A DNA stretch of 64,000 nt from Paramecium pentaurelia. Taxonomy: Eukaryota; Ciliophora; Oligohymenophorea; Peniculida; Parameciidae. The translations under genes were made by a program, and so were the position numbers. The stretch is from positions 124,001-188,000 of the forward strand of contig CAJJDO010000121.1 in the NCBI GenBank assembly GCA_905183005.1, given 5' to 3'. This document shows, in pieces, positions 48,053 to 60,099 of the stretch. Numbering within the stretch: position 1 is the stretch's first letter; every line of letters begins with the position of its first letter. The notes under the pieces are model-generated. The model was given only the letters and a program-made list of their open reading frames with translations, was not told the origin of the DNA and made no database searches.

Positions 48053-50020
48053 ATGATTAATCCATAAATCACAGTTTTTAATGTGTTCTTTAGGAAATTA
48101 GATTTTCTATAGAATTTCGCATTTTATAGAAAGCTTAATCAAGAGAAGAGACAAAGATTAGTTACTGTTTGGAGAAGAGTGTTTCTGGCATCTTATTTTA
48201 TTGGAATAATGAGATCTTTTTAGAATAGAGTAAAGATTTATGGAGCAATAAGACAAGATGATCATATGGATTTAATAGAGGATGAAGTTTTTAAATCAAA
48301 TTAAGAAGAAAAGAAAGTATATGTATTTTATCCAGATGAATAATTTAAAACAGTTTGGAATATGCTATTGATATTTTTATTATTGGCAACTGCAGTCATA
48401 ACTCCATTTAAAGTTTGTTTTGTATGAAATTACATTACTATAATTAGATTGATTCTGGAAATGAAGGTTTTTGGTTTTGGGTAGATGTAATATTTGATGT
48501 TTTGTTCTTTGCAGATATTATAATAAACTTTATGAGTGCATTTTATGATGAGGAATAGAAAATTGTTGATAATTATAGAATGATAGCCAAATAATATATA
48601 TATGGATGGTTTACAGTTGATGTTATTGCAGTTTTACCAATTACTTATTTTCTAGATGATAATACAGATACAGCAGCACTTAGATATAATAAATTACTTA
48701 GATTGATTCGTTTACCTCGTTTATATAGATTAGTTCGTTTATTAAAGATTTCAAAAGCTAATTTGAATATTAAAAATAAAACATAAGCTGCTAGAATCCT
48801 ATCTTATTTAGGAATCAATGAAGGTATTATCAAGGGATTGATTCTCTTAGGTAAAATCTTATTGATAAATCATCTAATTGCTTGTTTTTGGTATTTCATA
48901 GCAAAATTCAATGAATTTGATCCTAACACTTGGGTTGCTTAAGCACATCTTGATGATGCTACTTTATATAATAAATATATTGCTGCTTTTGAATGGAGTT
49001 TATAGACTCTCACAACTGTAGGTTATGGTGATATTAAGGCTACTACAATTGAAGAACGTATATTTGCTATTATTTGGATGATCTTTGGAACTGGATTCTT
49101 TTCATATACTTTAGGAAAATTATCATCTATTTTGGAGAATGTAGATAAAAAATGGGTTGATTTTGAAAGAAGAATGCATTTATTTAATGATTTTTCAGTT
49201 AGAGTTAAATTACCATATGCTTTAAAATGCAAAGTACATAAATATTATAGAAATAATTATCTAAAAAATGTGTATTCATCTCTAGATCCTAAGAAATTGA
49301 TTTAAGAATTACCATCATAAATTCGAAATGAATTATTGATGATTTGTTATAAATATTTGATAGATAGTGTTTCATTACTTAAGATTGATAAGAATTTTAC
49401 AGCTACTATACTACCTCATCTTAATTTCTTAGAAGTCCATCCTGGAGAGATTATATATAGACAGGATGACCCACCTACAGACATTTATTTTATTGAAAAG
49501 GGAAAAGTCAATTTTGTTACTCATGATAAATATACATTAATTACTCTATTGGAAGCATCATTTTTTGGTGAAATAGAAGCATTTGAAGATATCAATAGAG
49601 AATATTTTGCTATTGCTAAAGAACCAACAAATTTGTAATTATATTATAAATACATTATTAGATTCTTTTGTTCATATGATATTTTTAGAAATCTTTTAAA
49701 AGAATTCCCTACAGTGGCTTCTGAGGTTAAAATAATCTATGATAAAAGGAAATCAAAATATAAAACTTGTTTATATATGATTGAATTATAGAGAAAACGT
49801 AATTCTGGATCTGATCCAAAAGAAGTATTCATTTACATCAATGTAGGAATTATAAAATAGTACTTAATATTATTTAGGATTAATTGCTTAATATGAAGAA
49901 GAGTAAAATAGAATGAATTCTTCTAAAGGTTTAGTTAATACAAAGAAGAAAAGCGTACTAGATTAATTTTCTTTTAAAAAGAAATAATAAAAAATGTCTG
50001 TGTTTCAAACACTCAAATGA
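48053..50020 (+). CDS. Cyclic-nucleotide-gated/EAG-type K+ channel, 630 residues
   Basis: Three introns (26, 27 and 22 nt) close the frame. S1 is near residue 110 (NMLLIFLLLATAVITPF); S2-S3 includes FWFWVDVIFDVLFFADIII and YIYGWFTVDVIAVLPIT; S4 is Arg-rich (LLRLIRLPRLYRLVRLLKI). S5 holds LLINHLIACFWYF, the pore helix and filter read LQTLTTVGYGDI (K+-selective), and S6 has AIIWMIFGTGFFSYTLG. The C-linker is followed by a cyclic-nucleotide-binding domain (VHPGEIIYRQDDPPTDIYF, FFGEIEAFE). The second intron lies inside this domain and must be removed to give the expected helix. It probably acts in the plasma or ciliary membrane. CNBD ligand residues are partly conserved, so actual cAMP/cGMP gating is uncertain. 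Confidence 0.93.
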
Positions 50021-50049
50021 TATATAATTAAATAATATATAATTAAATT

Positions 50050-51641
50050 ATGAAACAGCAAAAAAAATTAGTGCTACATTTCGATTTGAATAAAACTATT
50101 ATATTGGCTGATTCCAAATATATCAATTAAACTAAAGAAGAATGTGTATTATATAAAATCTTTAATTTTAGTTATAAGAAATATTGGTTGGATATGCATG
50201 GGGTAAATTAGAATAGAGAGATGAAAAATCCCCAGTCTTATGGAAATTGTTAACAAATAACTTCACTCCAATTAGACCTGCTGAAGATATGATATCTTAT
50301 AAAGAATATATTTGTTAACAATTTCCACTCAAAACTGAAGGAGATCCAGATGATATTACAGAATATAATAACAGTGCTATGTAAGATAGATTAATAATTT
50401 ATTTTAGAGAATAAAGAAAACAATTATATTTTTAGTTTGTCAAATTAGGATAACCATGTATGAAGTTGAAACCGGAATATGATAGGATTGTCAAATTAAT
50501 TGTATTATATTTATTATTAATATAAATTAGACTTTACCAAAGGCTGTAATTGAAGAATTAAAATAATAAGCTGAAGAATTTGGTTTTTTGAATGAAGATG
50601 AGGTTAAGTAAAGAAATTTAACATAATTGTTATCTGATAAGGATATGTTAAATAATTTATTTTCAGATAATAAATATTAATTGTTACCTACATTTTATAA
50701 GACAATAATAAATTTGAAAAAATAGAAGAGAGAATTTGCAATAGTATTTCGACCATTTGGAACTGATCCAAAAAACATATTAAGAGAATTTAATAAATTT
50801 TGTTTAGGAGAACATCCATGTTTTAGTGGTAGAAATAATACACCAATAGTTAAATTTGATGGATCAAAAGGGACTAAAAATTATATTGTTTTGGATAAAT
50901 AATGTGCTTTAGTTTATAGACAATAAAAATAATTAGTAACAGGAACTTTAAGAAGAACAGATAAATAATAATTAGAAGATGGATATGAAAAAGAATTAGA
51001 AGAAGAATAAGTCTAAATATATAATGAAACATAAATGTTATTAAAGATAACTGAATCATTAAAGGAAAGTTGTGCTTTATGTTATGTTGATGATTTTAAC
51101 TTTTATTAAGCATAACCAAGTGAATAAAATGCTAAATAATTATATGTTGATTAATAAGATGCTGATACACTTCATATATTTTTTGATGATGGAATTTAAG
51201 AGTAATTATATATTTTATATATATAGAAATGAAAATAATATAGTTTAAGTGACAGATTGTGTAACATTAGAAAATTTAAGTAGAAAGAGATGTTTGAATA
51301 AATATTTAGTACATGTGGATATATTAGATGTTATTAAAGATCCTGATTATTTCATAAAATAAATTGAAATTTGTGAAAGAAATAGAAATGAAGAAATTGA
51401 AAGAATAGAAAAAGGCATACCTGAAGAATAAGCTGAAATACCTAAGAAAAGTGATTGGGAATTATTGGAAGAATGCTCTGATGCTGATTATCTTCGTAAG
51501 ACAATATTACCTTTATTAATGCCTGCTTTATAATTGGTAGACATAGAAAGACCTAAAGATCCACTTGAATTTATAGCCATGTATTGTTTAAAGAATAAAG
51601 AAATGGTCAAGATTCCATAACCACCTGAATAATAAGAATGA
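50050..51641 (+). CDS. HAD-like N-terminus fused to a C-terminal DPY-30 motif, 503 residues
   Basis: Three introns (26, 29 and 25 nt) close the frame. The N-terminus LVLHFDLNKTIILAD looks like HAD motif I, but with Asn where the second Asp of DxDxT/V is expected. The next 200 residues include FAIVFRPFGTDPK, a second HAD-like strand. The middle is Gln/Glu-rich. The C-terminus has YLRKTILPLLMPALQLVDIE followed by RPKDPLEFIAMYCLKNK, a clear DPY-30 dimerisation motif, the kind that docks onto AKAP-type helices in radial spokes and SET1 complexes. The product may therefore dock to a ciliary or chromatin scaffold. The gap after the K+ channel stop is 29 bp on the same strand. Confidence 0.8.
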
Positions 51642-51672
51642 AATATTTCTAATTTTATATTATTATAAAAAA

Positions 51673-52346
51673 TCAAAGCAATTTAATTATAATATATTTC
51701 TTACCATTAATTTTTATTTTTGTTAAGGTATTGAAATATTAGCATTCATATTTTTTTAAATTCAGTTTATCATCTATATTCAATAAGACTTCATCTAAAT
51801 TGATTAATATAAGAAAATTGAAATTAGTATTATCAATTTATTAATCCCCTTATAATATTTACATTTCATAATATTTATCATTTTTAATAATTTAGTTTTA
51901 TTTGTATATTTATTAACAGGTATCTCTTTAGACATCTATATTTTAGATAAAAATTTATAAGATTTCAGAAACATTCTCAGAGTTATTGTTGTTTCTATTA
52001 TAAGAATTCTCATTTCCACAAATATATTAAATTGCATCTCCTTCTTTGAATAATTGATTTTAAGAAATAGAACTAAAAAATTTAATTTGAAATAATACTT
52101 ATCTTATATACATTGTCCTTTTAAAATGTATGTAATAATATCATTTTTTGGATGAATATCTTCTTATTTTAATTTTTGTGCAGGTGGCAATATCCAGATG
52201 TCTATACTGATTGGCATTTAATATCTTGGATCACAGAATTGACCAAAATTAAAGAAATGCATGACTTCAAAACCACACCATTAATACAATTATGGTTTCA
52301 AAGTATATTGAGTAAGAACATATTCTTATATACAATTTTCAAACAT
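51673..52346 (-). CDS. Unknown protein, 215 residues
   Basis: One 26-nt intron closes the frame. The N-terminal segment has Trp, Cys and Phe (YQWCGFEVMHFFNFGQFCDP, then WILPPAQKLKQED). Later comes LFKEGDAIQYICGNENSY followed by an Asn-rich loop and a Lys/Asn-rich tail. No family recognised. The strand choice rests on continuous translation with an intron; the opposite strand gives only short frames. It is convergent with the DPY-30 gene, 31 bp away. Confidence 0.6.
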
Positions 52347-52414
52347 AAATTAATAATATTTAGTTTTCTTTATGTGATTTAAATTGAATATATACATATA
52401 TAATACACTTGAAT

Positions 52415-52797
52415 TCAATTATTTAATTGATAGCGGAACTGACATTTAACACATTCATAAAATACTGTTGATCCTTCATCTGCTGATCTTAATTGAGCAG
52501 TTGAAAAGTAGGCTTCTTCATGACTACATTTAGGACAGGCTTATTGAATAACAGCTCTATGTGATTAATCAGAGAGTTTAGACTCTTAAGGTTGATTAGA
52601 TAACCAAGATTTTGGTTCCATTTTGATAGTTGAAATAATGTATTTAGGTTGATAATCAGTAATAGAACACTTATTTGATAGATTGGATTAAATACTTTAT
52701 ATGCACAACGATTGCACTCAATAACATCCATGACTTCTGGAAGTTCTAGCATAAAATGACATTATGGACAAAAGTCAGCTGCACTATCGAGATTCAT
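52415..52797 (-). CDS. RPA12: RNA polymerase I subunit RPA12 (A12.2/ZNRD1), 118 residues
   Basis: One 26-nt intron closes the frame. There are two zinc ribbons: N-terminal FCPQCHFMLELP with CNRCAYKC, and C-terminal CPKCSHEEAYFSTAQLRSAD followed by EGSTVFYECVKCQFRY. The RSADEG-TVFY wording fits Pol I A12.2 better than Pol II RPB9 or Pol III RPC11. The C-ribbon is TFIIS-like and supports RNA cleavage in the polymerase active site. It starts 30 bp from the divergent protease gene. Confidence 0.9.
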
Positions 52798-52827
52798 TAA
52801 TTTTATTTTATTTGTGCTTTAAATTAA

Positions 52828-54927
52828 ATGAAAGGATAGGTAAATATATTCATTCTTAAAGTAGTTTCTTTGGGGATTTATTTATAAACCACTTTTTAGA
52901 TTCAGAAGTAAACATTTTGCAAATAACTTAAGAGCCTACATTCAAGTTTCTGTAAAGTCCATTTCAATTGAATAAAGATGATCTTATTAAGAAATCAATA
53001 AATATCCCAGATCATAAATTTGATTTCTCCCCTTTTATTAATGCAGATTCGACCTTCCTAGTCAATTAACAAAATATTTAAACTTTACGTTTATTATAAA
53101 AAGATTTTACTTCAGATCCTCAGAATCCTGAAAAAGCTTACAAATATGTGAGATAATTAAATCGTATGTAAATGTATGAAGAAGCACTTTAAATATTCAA
53201 GTAAACAGGTATCATATATTGGTTGACCTTTAGATAACTTTAGAGAAAATGCTACACTTAAATAACATTAACAATTATAAGAATAATATGGGATTGCATT
53301 AACTAATCTGAAATCTAATTTATATTCTGATAAACGTAAATCAATGATTTTACCAGGAGTAATTCAATTACTTATAACAGCTGCAATAATATATCAAATA
53401 TTTTACTATTTTCAACCTAATCAAACAAAACCTAAGAATGAAAATACATAAAAAGAAAATACTGATTAAGGAGTAGGTAGAATGGATCGTTTTTATAATA
53501 TATTAAGAAACAATTAGAGTATTTAAGAGGAAAAAAACATTCCTACTCGTTTTAATGATGTATTAGGAATTGATGAATTCAAAGAAGAATTAGAAGAGAT
53601 AGTTGAATTTTTAAAGAATCCAAAAAAATACACTGATTCAGGAGCTAAATTACCAAAAGGAATTCTATTAGTAGGACCTCCAGGAACAGGAAAAACTCTA
53701 TTGGCAAGAGCATTAGCTGGTGAAGCTGGATGTGCATTCTTTTATAAATCAGGATCTGAATTCGATGAGATGTTTGTTGGTGTTGGAGCTTCAAGAGTGA
53801 GAGATATATTTAAAGCAGCAAGAGCAAAAGCACCTGCAATTATCTTTATTGATGAAATTGATAGTATTGGAGGAAGAAGAAGAGCCTAAGATCCAGGATC
53901 TTCAAGAGATACTATCAATTAAATTCTAACAGAAATGGATGGATTTAAATAGACAGAAAGTGTTATTGTTATTGGTGCTACAAATTTTGAAAAAGTATTA
54001 AGATTTATTATAATTTTTAGGTCTTAGATCCAGCTTTAAAAAGACCAGGAAGATTTGATAAGATGATTCATGTTCCATTACCTGATGTAAAAGGAAGAGA
54101 ATAAATCTTTTCGTATTATTTAAAGAAAATAAAGTTTGATGAAAAGAAAGTATTACCTTCAAATTTGGCCAGACAAACAAGTGGATTCAGTGGGGCTGAT
54201 ATACAAAATATGGTCAATGTAGCAATTTTAAATGCAATAAAAAATGAGAGATAGATTGCTATTACTGAAGATTTTGAATTTGCTATTGATAGAATATCAA
54301 TGGGAATAGGTAGAAAAAATATGCATGTGAGTGATAAAGAAAAATTAATGACAGCATATCATGAAGGAGGACATGCACTAACTAGTTTATTAACAGATGG
54401 AGCTATGCCATTACATAAAGTAACAATATTGCCTAGAGGAGGAGCCTTAGGATTTGTATATATTTTGTTTGACTTTCCTAATAGACAGCTATGTTGCCAG
54501 AGAAGGATCAATTGAATTATACAAGGAAAGGAATTATTGCATCTATTGATGTTGCTATGGGAGGGAGAGCTGCAGAAGATCTCTTTCTTGGAAAGGATGA
54601 TATTACTAGTGGATGTAGCAATGACTTAGCTAAAGCAACTGATTTGGCTTATATGTTTGTAAAGTAATTAGGAATGGATGATAAGATTTCTTTGATTTCA
54701 ATACAAAGTGATAGAGTGAAGACTAGTGATCAATTTGATTACATGGTTGATATGGAAGTCAAGAAGATATTAGAAGTATATTATAAATATAGAATAAGGA
54801 ATCTTATAATAGAGTCAAAACATTATTAAAAACAAATGAAAATAAACTCAAAGAGTTGGCTACAGAATTAGTAAAGAAGGAAACATTATCGGCTGAAGAA
54901 ATTAGAAAGCTTTTACATATCAAATGA
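52828..54927 (+). CDS. Mitochondrial FtsH-type AAA protease (Yme1/i-AAA-like), 648-649 residues
   Basis: Six introns (about 25, 25, 25, 26, 29 and 23 nt) close the frame. The first two splits join exons into an Arg/Phe-rich presequence (FLWGFIYKPLFRFRKPTFKF) typical of mitochondrial import. One membrane helix follows (MILPGVIQLLITAAIIYQIF). The AAA module has LLVGPPGTGKTLLARALAG (Walker A), a FVGVGASRVRDIF pore-loop region, IIFIDEIDSIGGRR (Walker B), GATNF and RPGRFD. The metallopeptidase site reads HEGGH (54359-54375 region), a variant of the usual HEAGH that keeps both His and the Glu, and GGRAAEDLF with a downstream metal-ligand region (TSGCSNDLAKAT). A single membrane span favours the i-AAA (Yme1) type facing the intermembrane space. 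Confidence 0.92.
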
Positions 54928-54980
54928 TTCATACATTTATACAATCATTTTTTAATTAACGTAATAAATAAATAAAATTT

Positions 54981-57900
54981 ATGGGAGAAGAAGATACTCA
55001 TTCTGAAGGAGAAAATATTATACATCAAGACTCCTTATTTAGAGATGAGGAGAAAATGGAAGAATCTGCTAATGTGGCATATTTGCTTACTTTAGGCATA
55101 CTTTTAGGACTTACTTTAAGAGAAATTAATAAAAAAACAAAGTAAAGAAGATTATGATGTAGATTCCCTTATTCTCCTATGGTATTATCTTGTGGGTTAT
55201 TAATTGGTTTGTTATAAAGTTCACTTGGATATTTAGGAGAAAGTGCAAGTATTCTAAGCCATATGCATCCACACTTAATTGTTTATGTTTTTATTCCTGT
55301 ATTACTTTTTGAATCAGCTTTCAATTGTGATTGGTATGTATTCAAATATTAAATGGTAAATATCTTACTTTTGGCAGGACCAGGTGTTGGTTGGGTAAGG
55401 ATCTATTATATACTAGGGTGCTATACTTTTAGGAATTGTATTCAAATTATTTCTATTTTACAGTGATGAAGATATGAATTGGTATTAGGCATTCACTCTT
55501 GGTTCAGTGCTCTCAGCCACTGATCCTGTAGCTGTTGTTGCCTTACTTAAAGAATTAGGTGCAAGTGCAGCATTCAATCATCTTATTGAAGGTGAAGCAT
55601 TACTTAATGATGGAGTAGCAATGGTCTTTTTCATATTTTTTAATAAATTATCCAAAGCAGCTGCAGGTATTGGAGGTGGAGTAACATTTGGTGGAGTTTT
55701 GTTAAATTTCTTTAGAAATTCTATTGTTGGTCCAGTACTTGGAGTAATTGTTGGATTCTTTGGAGCATTATGGGCAAGAAGAATAGTAGGAGATGATGTT
55801 GAAGTTGGATGGTTGACATTTGTATTTACATATCTAACTTTCTATTGGGCTGAATTTTGTTTCTTTAAAACTAGTGGATTACTTGCAGTTGTATCATTAG
55901 GTTTGTTTTGGAGTGCCTTTGGTAAAACAAGAATAAGATCAGAAAGTGAACATGCTGTTCATACTGTTTGGAGTTTTGTATAATATTCTTGTGACACTAC
56001 AGTATTTTTATTAGTTGGAATGATTGTTGGAACTGAAGTTATTGAAGAAAGATATATTTACACTTCTGATTACTTTAGGATGATACTTTTTTATTTCTTT
56101 ATGATAATATGTAGATATCTTATGGTTATATCATTTTGGCCGTTACTTAAGAAATATGGATATCCTATGTCCTAACCAGAATTAATAGTATTTGTTTATG
56201 GAGGTCTAAGAGGAGCACTAGGATTAACACTTTCATTGATGGTTGGATGTGATCCTGATTTACCTCCAAGATTCAGACATTTATCTGTATTCTTTACTGC
56301 TGGTATGGCTGCTCTAACAAATCTTGTTAATGGAACTACTTGTAAAGCACTTGTTAATTATCTTAATATGATTGAAAATCCAGTCATAAAGAAGAAAGTC
56401 TATAAACGTTATTTGACTGATATGATAGTGAATTAAGAAGATACAATTAAAGAATTAGAAGGTGATGAACATTATGCTATGGCTGATTGGAATTAAGTCA
56501 AAGCACTTGTTGGATCTCAAGAATATCTACAAGAGGTTGTATAATTGGAAAATGAGATTAAATAAATTCAAGGTGGAAATATGAGTAGAATTTCATATGA
56601 AGGATTAACTGATTCAGAAACTTTTGGAGAAGTTCGATATAGAGTTCTTAGAATTCTTAAGGGACTTTATTATTCTAAATTTGAACATGGTTAATGTGAT
56701 GAAGATTCTGTGAGATTGCTTGTTGAATCTAGTGATGTTGCTCTTGATCATACAGGTTCTATTCTCAATATTTGGGAATAATTGTTCCAGAGTTTTACAA
56801 GTTTTAGTAGTATCAAATACTTTTTCAAAGCCAAAGAATGGACCTTTTTAGGTGGATATGCTTAATAATATATCACAAAGCATTTAGGATTTGTTTATGA
56901 TGTGACTACTACATTTATCTCATGTGCATCTGAAGTACTTACCTTATAATAGCATATGCCTATGAATAAGGGAGCAGTTAAGTTAATTATGGATGAATTA
57001 AGGAATGAGATTACTAAGGCAGAAATCTATTTAGGTAGTTTGAATGACACCTTTCCTGAAGTCATTAGAGCCATATAAACCAAAAGAGCATCACATACAG
57101 TTCTAATGCATTAAAGACATCATTTAGAAGAGAATTAAAAAAATGGATTAGTTGATGATAAAGAATTTAATTCTCTTAAAGCTAATATTGATGCTCGTTT
57201 AGTTTAACTTGAAAATCATTCATTTGATTGGTAAATTCCAACATTTCATGCTTTTGCAATGGAATTTCCTATTTTTACAGGAGTACCTAAAGAAGAATTG
57301 GATACAATAGTTAAATCAACATATGAAAAAAGGTATTAGTAAGATGAAATTATATATGAAAAAGGAATGACTTGTTAAAATATATACATAGTTTAAAAAG
57401 GTACAGTAGATGATGAAGTTGGTACACATATTTTGAAGAAAGGATTGGGTTCTTTACTTTCATATGCTAATTTAATTGGAGATGGGAAATGTATGACAAC
57501 TGCTAGAGCTGCATCTGAGACTGTTTTGCATTCATTAAATTTGAATGTACTCAGATCATTAATGTAAAAGTCTGAATTATTTGAATAAAAAATATATATC
57601 AATTCAATAGGTAAGTATTTTTATTAAATTGAATAGAATATTTAATCAAATTGTTTGAATCTTAAGCAGGGCCATTAGGATAAATGGAAGCAAAGAGATT
57701 GGGATAATTTTTAAGATCAAAAACATAGTTTAAGAAATTTGATGTAAATTCTAATGTAGAATTTATGTTTGGAGGATATATTATTAAAGGGGAAATTCAA
57801 AGTTGTATTTAAGATGATGGAGATGGATTTGAAAGATATAGAGATTATTGGTATAGTTTTTATGAATATAATAATTAGTTATATACCTCCAAGAGAAAAT

Positions 57901-58062
57901 GATTTTATTGTCAATAAATCACTTATTTGTCTTGTTTTTGATGATGCTATTGATATCATTAAATAAGATAGGTTAGAACAATTCAATTTAGAAAATCATG
58001 AAGAGATTGTATAGGAGAGATTCTCAAAAATAGATATTTAGCATCAATAATAGGAATTCTGA
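54981..58062 (+). CDS. SOS1-like Na+/H+ exchanger with C-terminal cNMP-binding-like domain, 994 residues
   Basis: Four introns (21, 22, 26 and 28 nt) close the frame. Residues about 25-450 form the multi-pass exchanger: LTLGILLGLTLREINKK, LIVYVFIPVLLFESAFN, LGSVLSATDPVAVVALLKEL, LIEGEALLNDGVAMVFFIFF (the transport Asn-Asp) and VYGGLRGALGLTLSL. The long cytosolic part contains a cyclic-nucleotide-binding-like fold (DEIIYEKGMTCQNIYIVQKG, then ANLIGDGKC). No voltage-sensor segment is seen between the two, so this resembles plant and protist SOS1-type NHE rather than sperm sNHE. It should exchange Na+ for H+ at the plasma, ciliary or contractile-vacuole membrane. The next gene begins only 17 bp downstream. 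Confidence 0.92.
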
Positions 58063-58079
58063 TTATTATTATAATATAA

Positions 58080-59263
58080 ATGAATTCATTATTTTTAGCT
58101 AGTAAGACTTATTTGATGAAAAAGTTTTCAATTGTTTCAGAATAACAACTTTACTTCTTTTTGGGTAAGAGATTTACTTTTCCAATTTGCAATTAAATTG
58201 AATTGATTCATTACATAAATTTCTTATCATTAAGTAATGAAAGAAAGATATTTGGAGATTCTGCAAAATTTAGAGTAATTGAACTACTCAATCAAGAAAA
58301 TAATTTTCTATTTTGCATTAATTTAGAATAATAACTCTCTTTATTAGTTGGATTAAGTAATTTACTAATTTATGATGAAACAATTTTAGAATAGATTTGT
58401 GAAGTGCTTTCATTAAATCTTTAACATTTAAAATTAAGAGACAGATTATTAATTGTACATTGTCTCTAAAAATTAAGAATGGAAAAACATTATTTATTTA
58501 CTATTATTGCAAATTAACTAAACAATTAGTTTGAATATATGGATCATTTTGATTAAATCATCTTTCTATTAATATAAACTCGTCTTTATAATGAAAAGAT
58601 TGTACCATAGGAATTAATAGAGGATCTATTAAAATAATTTATGGATTAAAAAAAGGAAGCTATCTAAAATTATGTTGGATCATTCAATTATCGCTTTTGC
58701 TAATTAATTTTCAATTTATTTCCTGAAGTAATTAGTTAAAACTATTATGATGCTTAACCCTTAGAATAAAATTAATTTTATCCTTATTTTTTAAAATTTA
58801 TCAGAACTTATAAAATCGCTCGAAAAGTTATTGAAAAAAGAACTGGATATTAAAAGGCAGATTATTTTGAATACTAAAATATTAATTTTTTGAAAATGCC
58901 TATAGAAGAAAAATAAGATAAATTTACAAATTTAGAAATTAAAGTTCTTGAAGTCTTGAATTCATTAAATATTAAATATAATACTTAATAAAGAGTACTT
59001 ATTTATGATGTTGATATACTTTTATCAAATAATACCATAATAAATTGTAATGGTCCATTACATTTTATAATGAATCTTAAATAATAACTAATTGGATATA
59101 GTCCAAACCATCATACGGTTATAAGGTACTAATGAAGCACATAAATAGGCATCTTAAATCAGGAAAATACAATATAGTTGATATTGAATATGAGGAATGG
59201 AATAAATACAAAAATTTATAAAATAAATAAAGTTATATATCGAGTCAAATAAATATTATATGA
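58080..59263 (+). CDS. RAP-domain protein (FASTK-like RNA metabolism factor), 386 residues
   Basis: One 23-nt intron near the 3' end closes the frame and restores the domain. Most of the protein is alpha-helical, with heptatricopeptide-like helices (LEQICEVLSLNLQHLKLRDR, FTIIANQLNNQFEYMDHF). The C-terminus holds a RAP domain: QQRVLIYDVDILLSNNTII, CNGPLHF, then HHTVIRHLKSGKYNIVDIEY ending in EEWNKY. RAP proteins in apicomplexans, algae and animals act mostly on mitochondrial or plastid RNA, so a mitochondrial RNA role is likely, although no clear presequence is visible. It follows the exchanger gene by 17 bp on the same strand. Confidence 0.82.
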
Positions 59264-59492
59264 TTAATTATATAAATTGAATATAAATTTTATATTATTT
59301 TAGATTCTTAAGTAATCAAATTAATAAACAACATACATTTGAAAACATTATCTAATGTAATATTATATTTAAAACTATTCCTTTTAAATAAATAATAAAA
59401 TTATAAAACTAATATATTAATAAATACATTATTCAGTTTATAATCTATATATTTTAAATTCAAATAATATTTGCGCCAAATTCTATTCATCA

Positions 59493-60053
59493 ATGAGTAT
59501 TTCTAACACTATATCATAATCACTCTCAGCTGAGAGAAGAAAAACATCACTATTTTTATATCCCTTTCCAAAGCCTCCAAGTGTTTCTCATTTACCAATC
59601 TTTAATCTAACAATTAATAATGAAAATATACACCCAAATAAATAAAGTTGGAAAAAACATTAATCATCAAGATAATTAACTACTGTCTCTTAGAAAAAAA
59701 GACCTTAAAATTTTATTGAGTTAGAGTCATAGAAAGATCCTTAAGTAAAATAAAAATTTCCTATTTTTACTGATAATTAACTTGGAATAAAGCCTGAATA
59801 TTAACAATTATTATAAGATACATATAATAATGATAATGATGATGATATTAATACTAGAGAAAGTGTTATGCAATATTTTATTTAAGTGTGTAAATAGGAT
59901 ATAATTTAAGGATTGAGAGATAACTAAACATAGAAAGATAAAGTTTCACTATTAAATAAAGGACACACAATAATTAATTATGCAGGATTGCAAAATAGAT
60001 TAAAAGAATAATATAATTCTATAAGCACTGATAATGAGTAATTTACTATTTGA
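59493..60053 (+). CDS. Unknown Ser/Gln/Lys-rich protein, 186 residues
   Basis: An intronless frame from the ATG at 59493 to TGA. The N-terminus has Ser, Pro and aromatic residues (KTSLFLYPFPKPPSVSHLPI); an acidic patch (NNDNDDDINTRES) is followed by a helical C-terminus (LLNKGHTIINYAGLQNRLK). No domain recognised. It precedes the PP1-motif gene by 46 bp on the same strand. Confidence 0.6.
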
Positions 60054-60099
60054 AAATATTATTATCATTTATAATATACTAAAATTTATATAAAAATTA

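Noticed and set aside
59101..59160. Apparent frameshift inside the RAP domain
   Set aside because: Removing a 23-nt GT...AG intron restores both the frame and the HHTVIRHL-to-EEWNKY signature, so no indel is needed.
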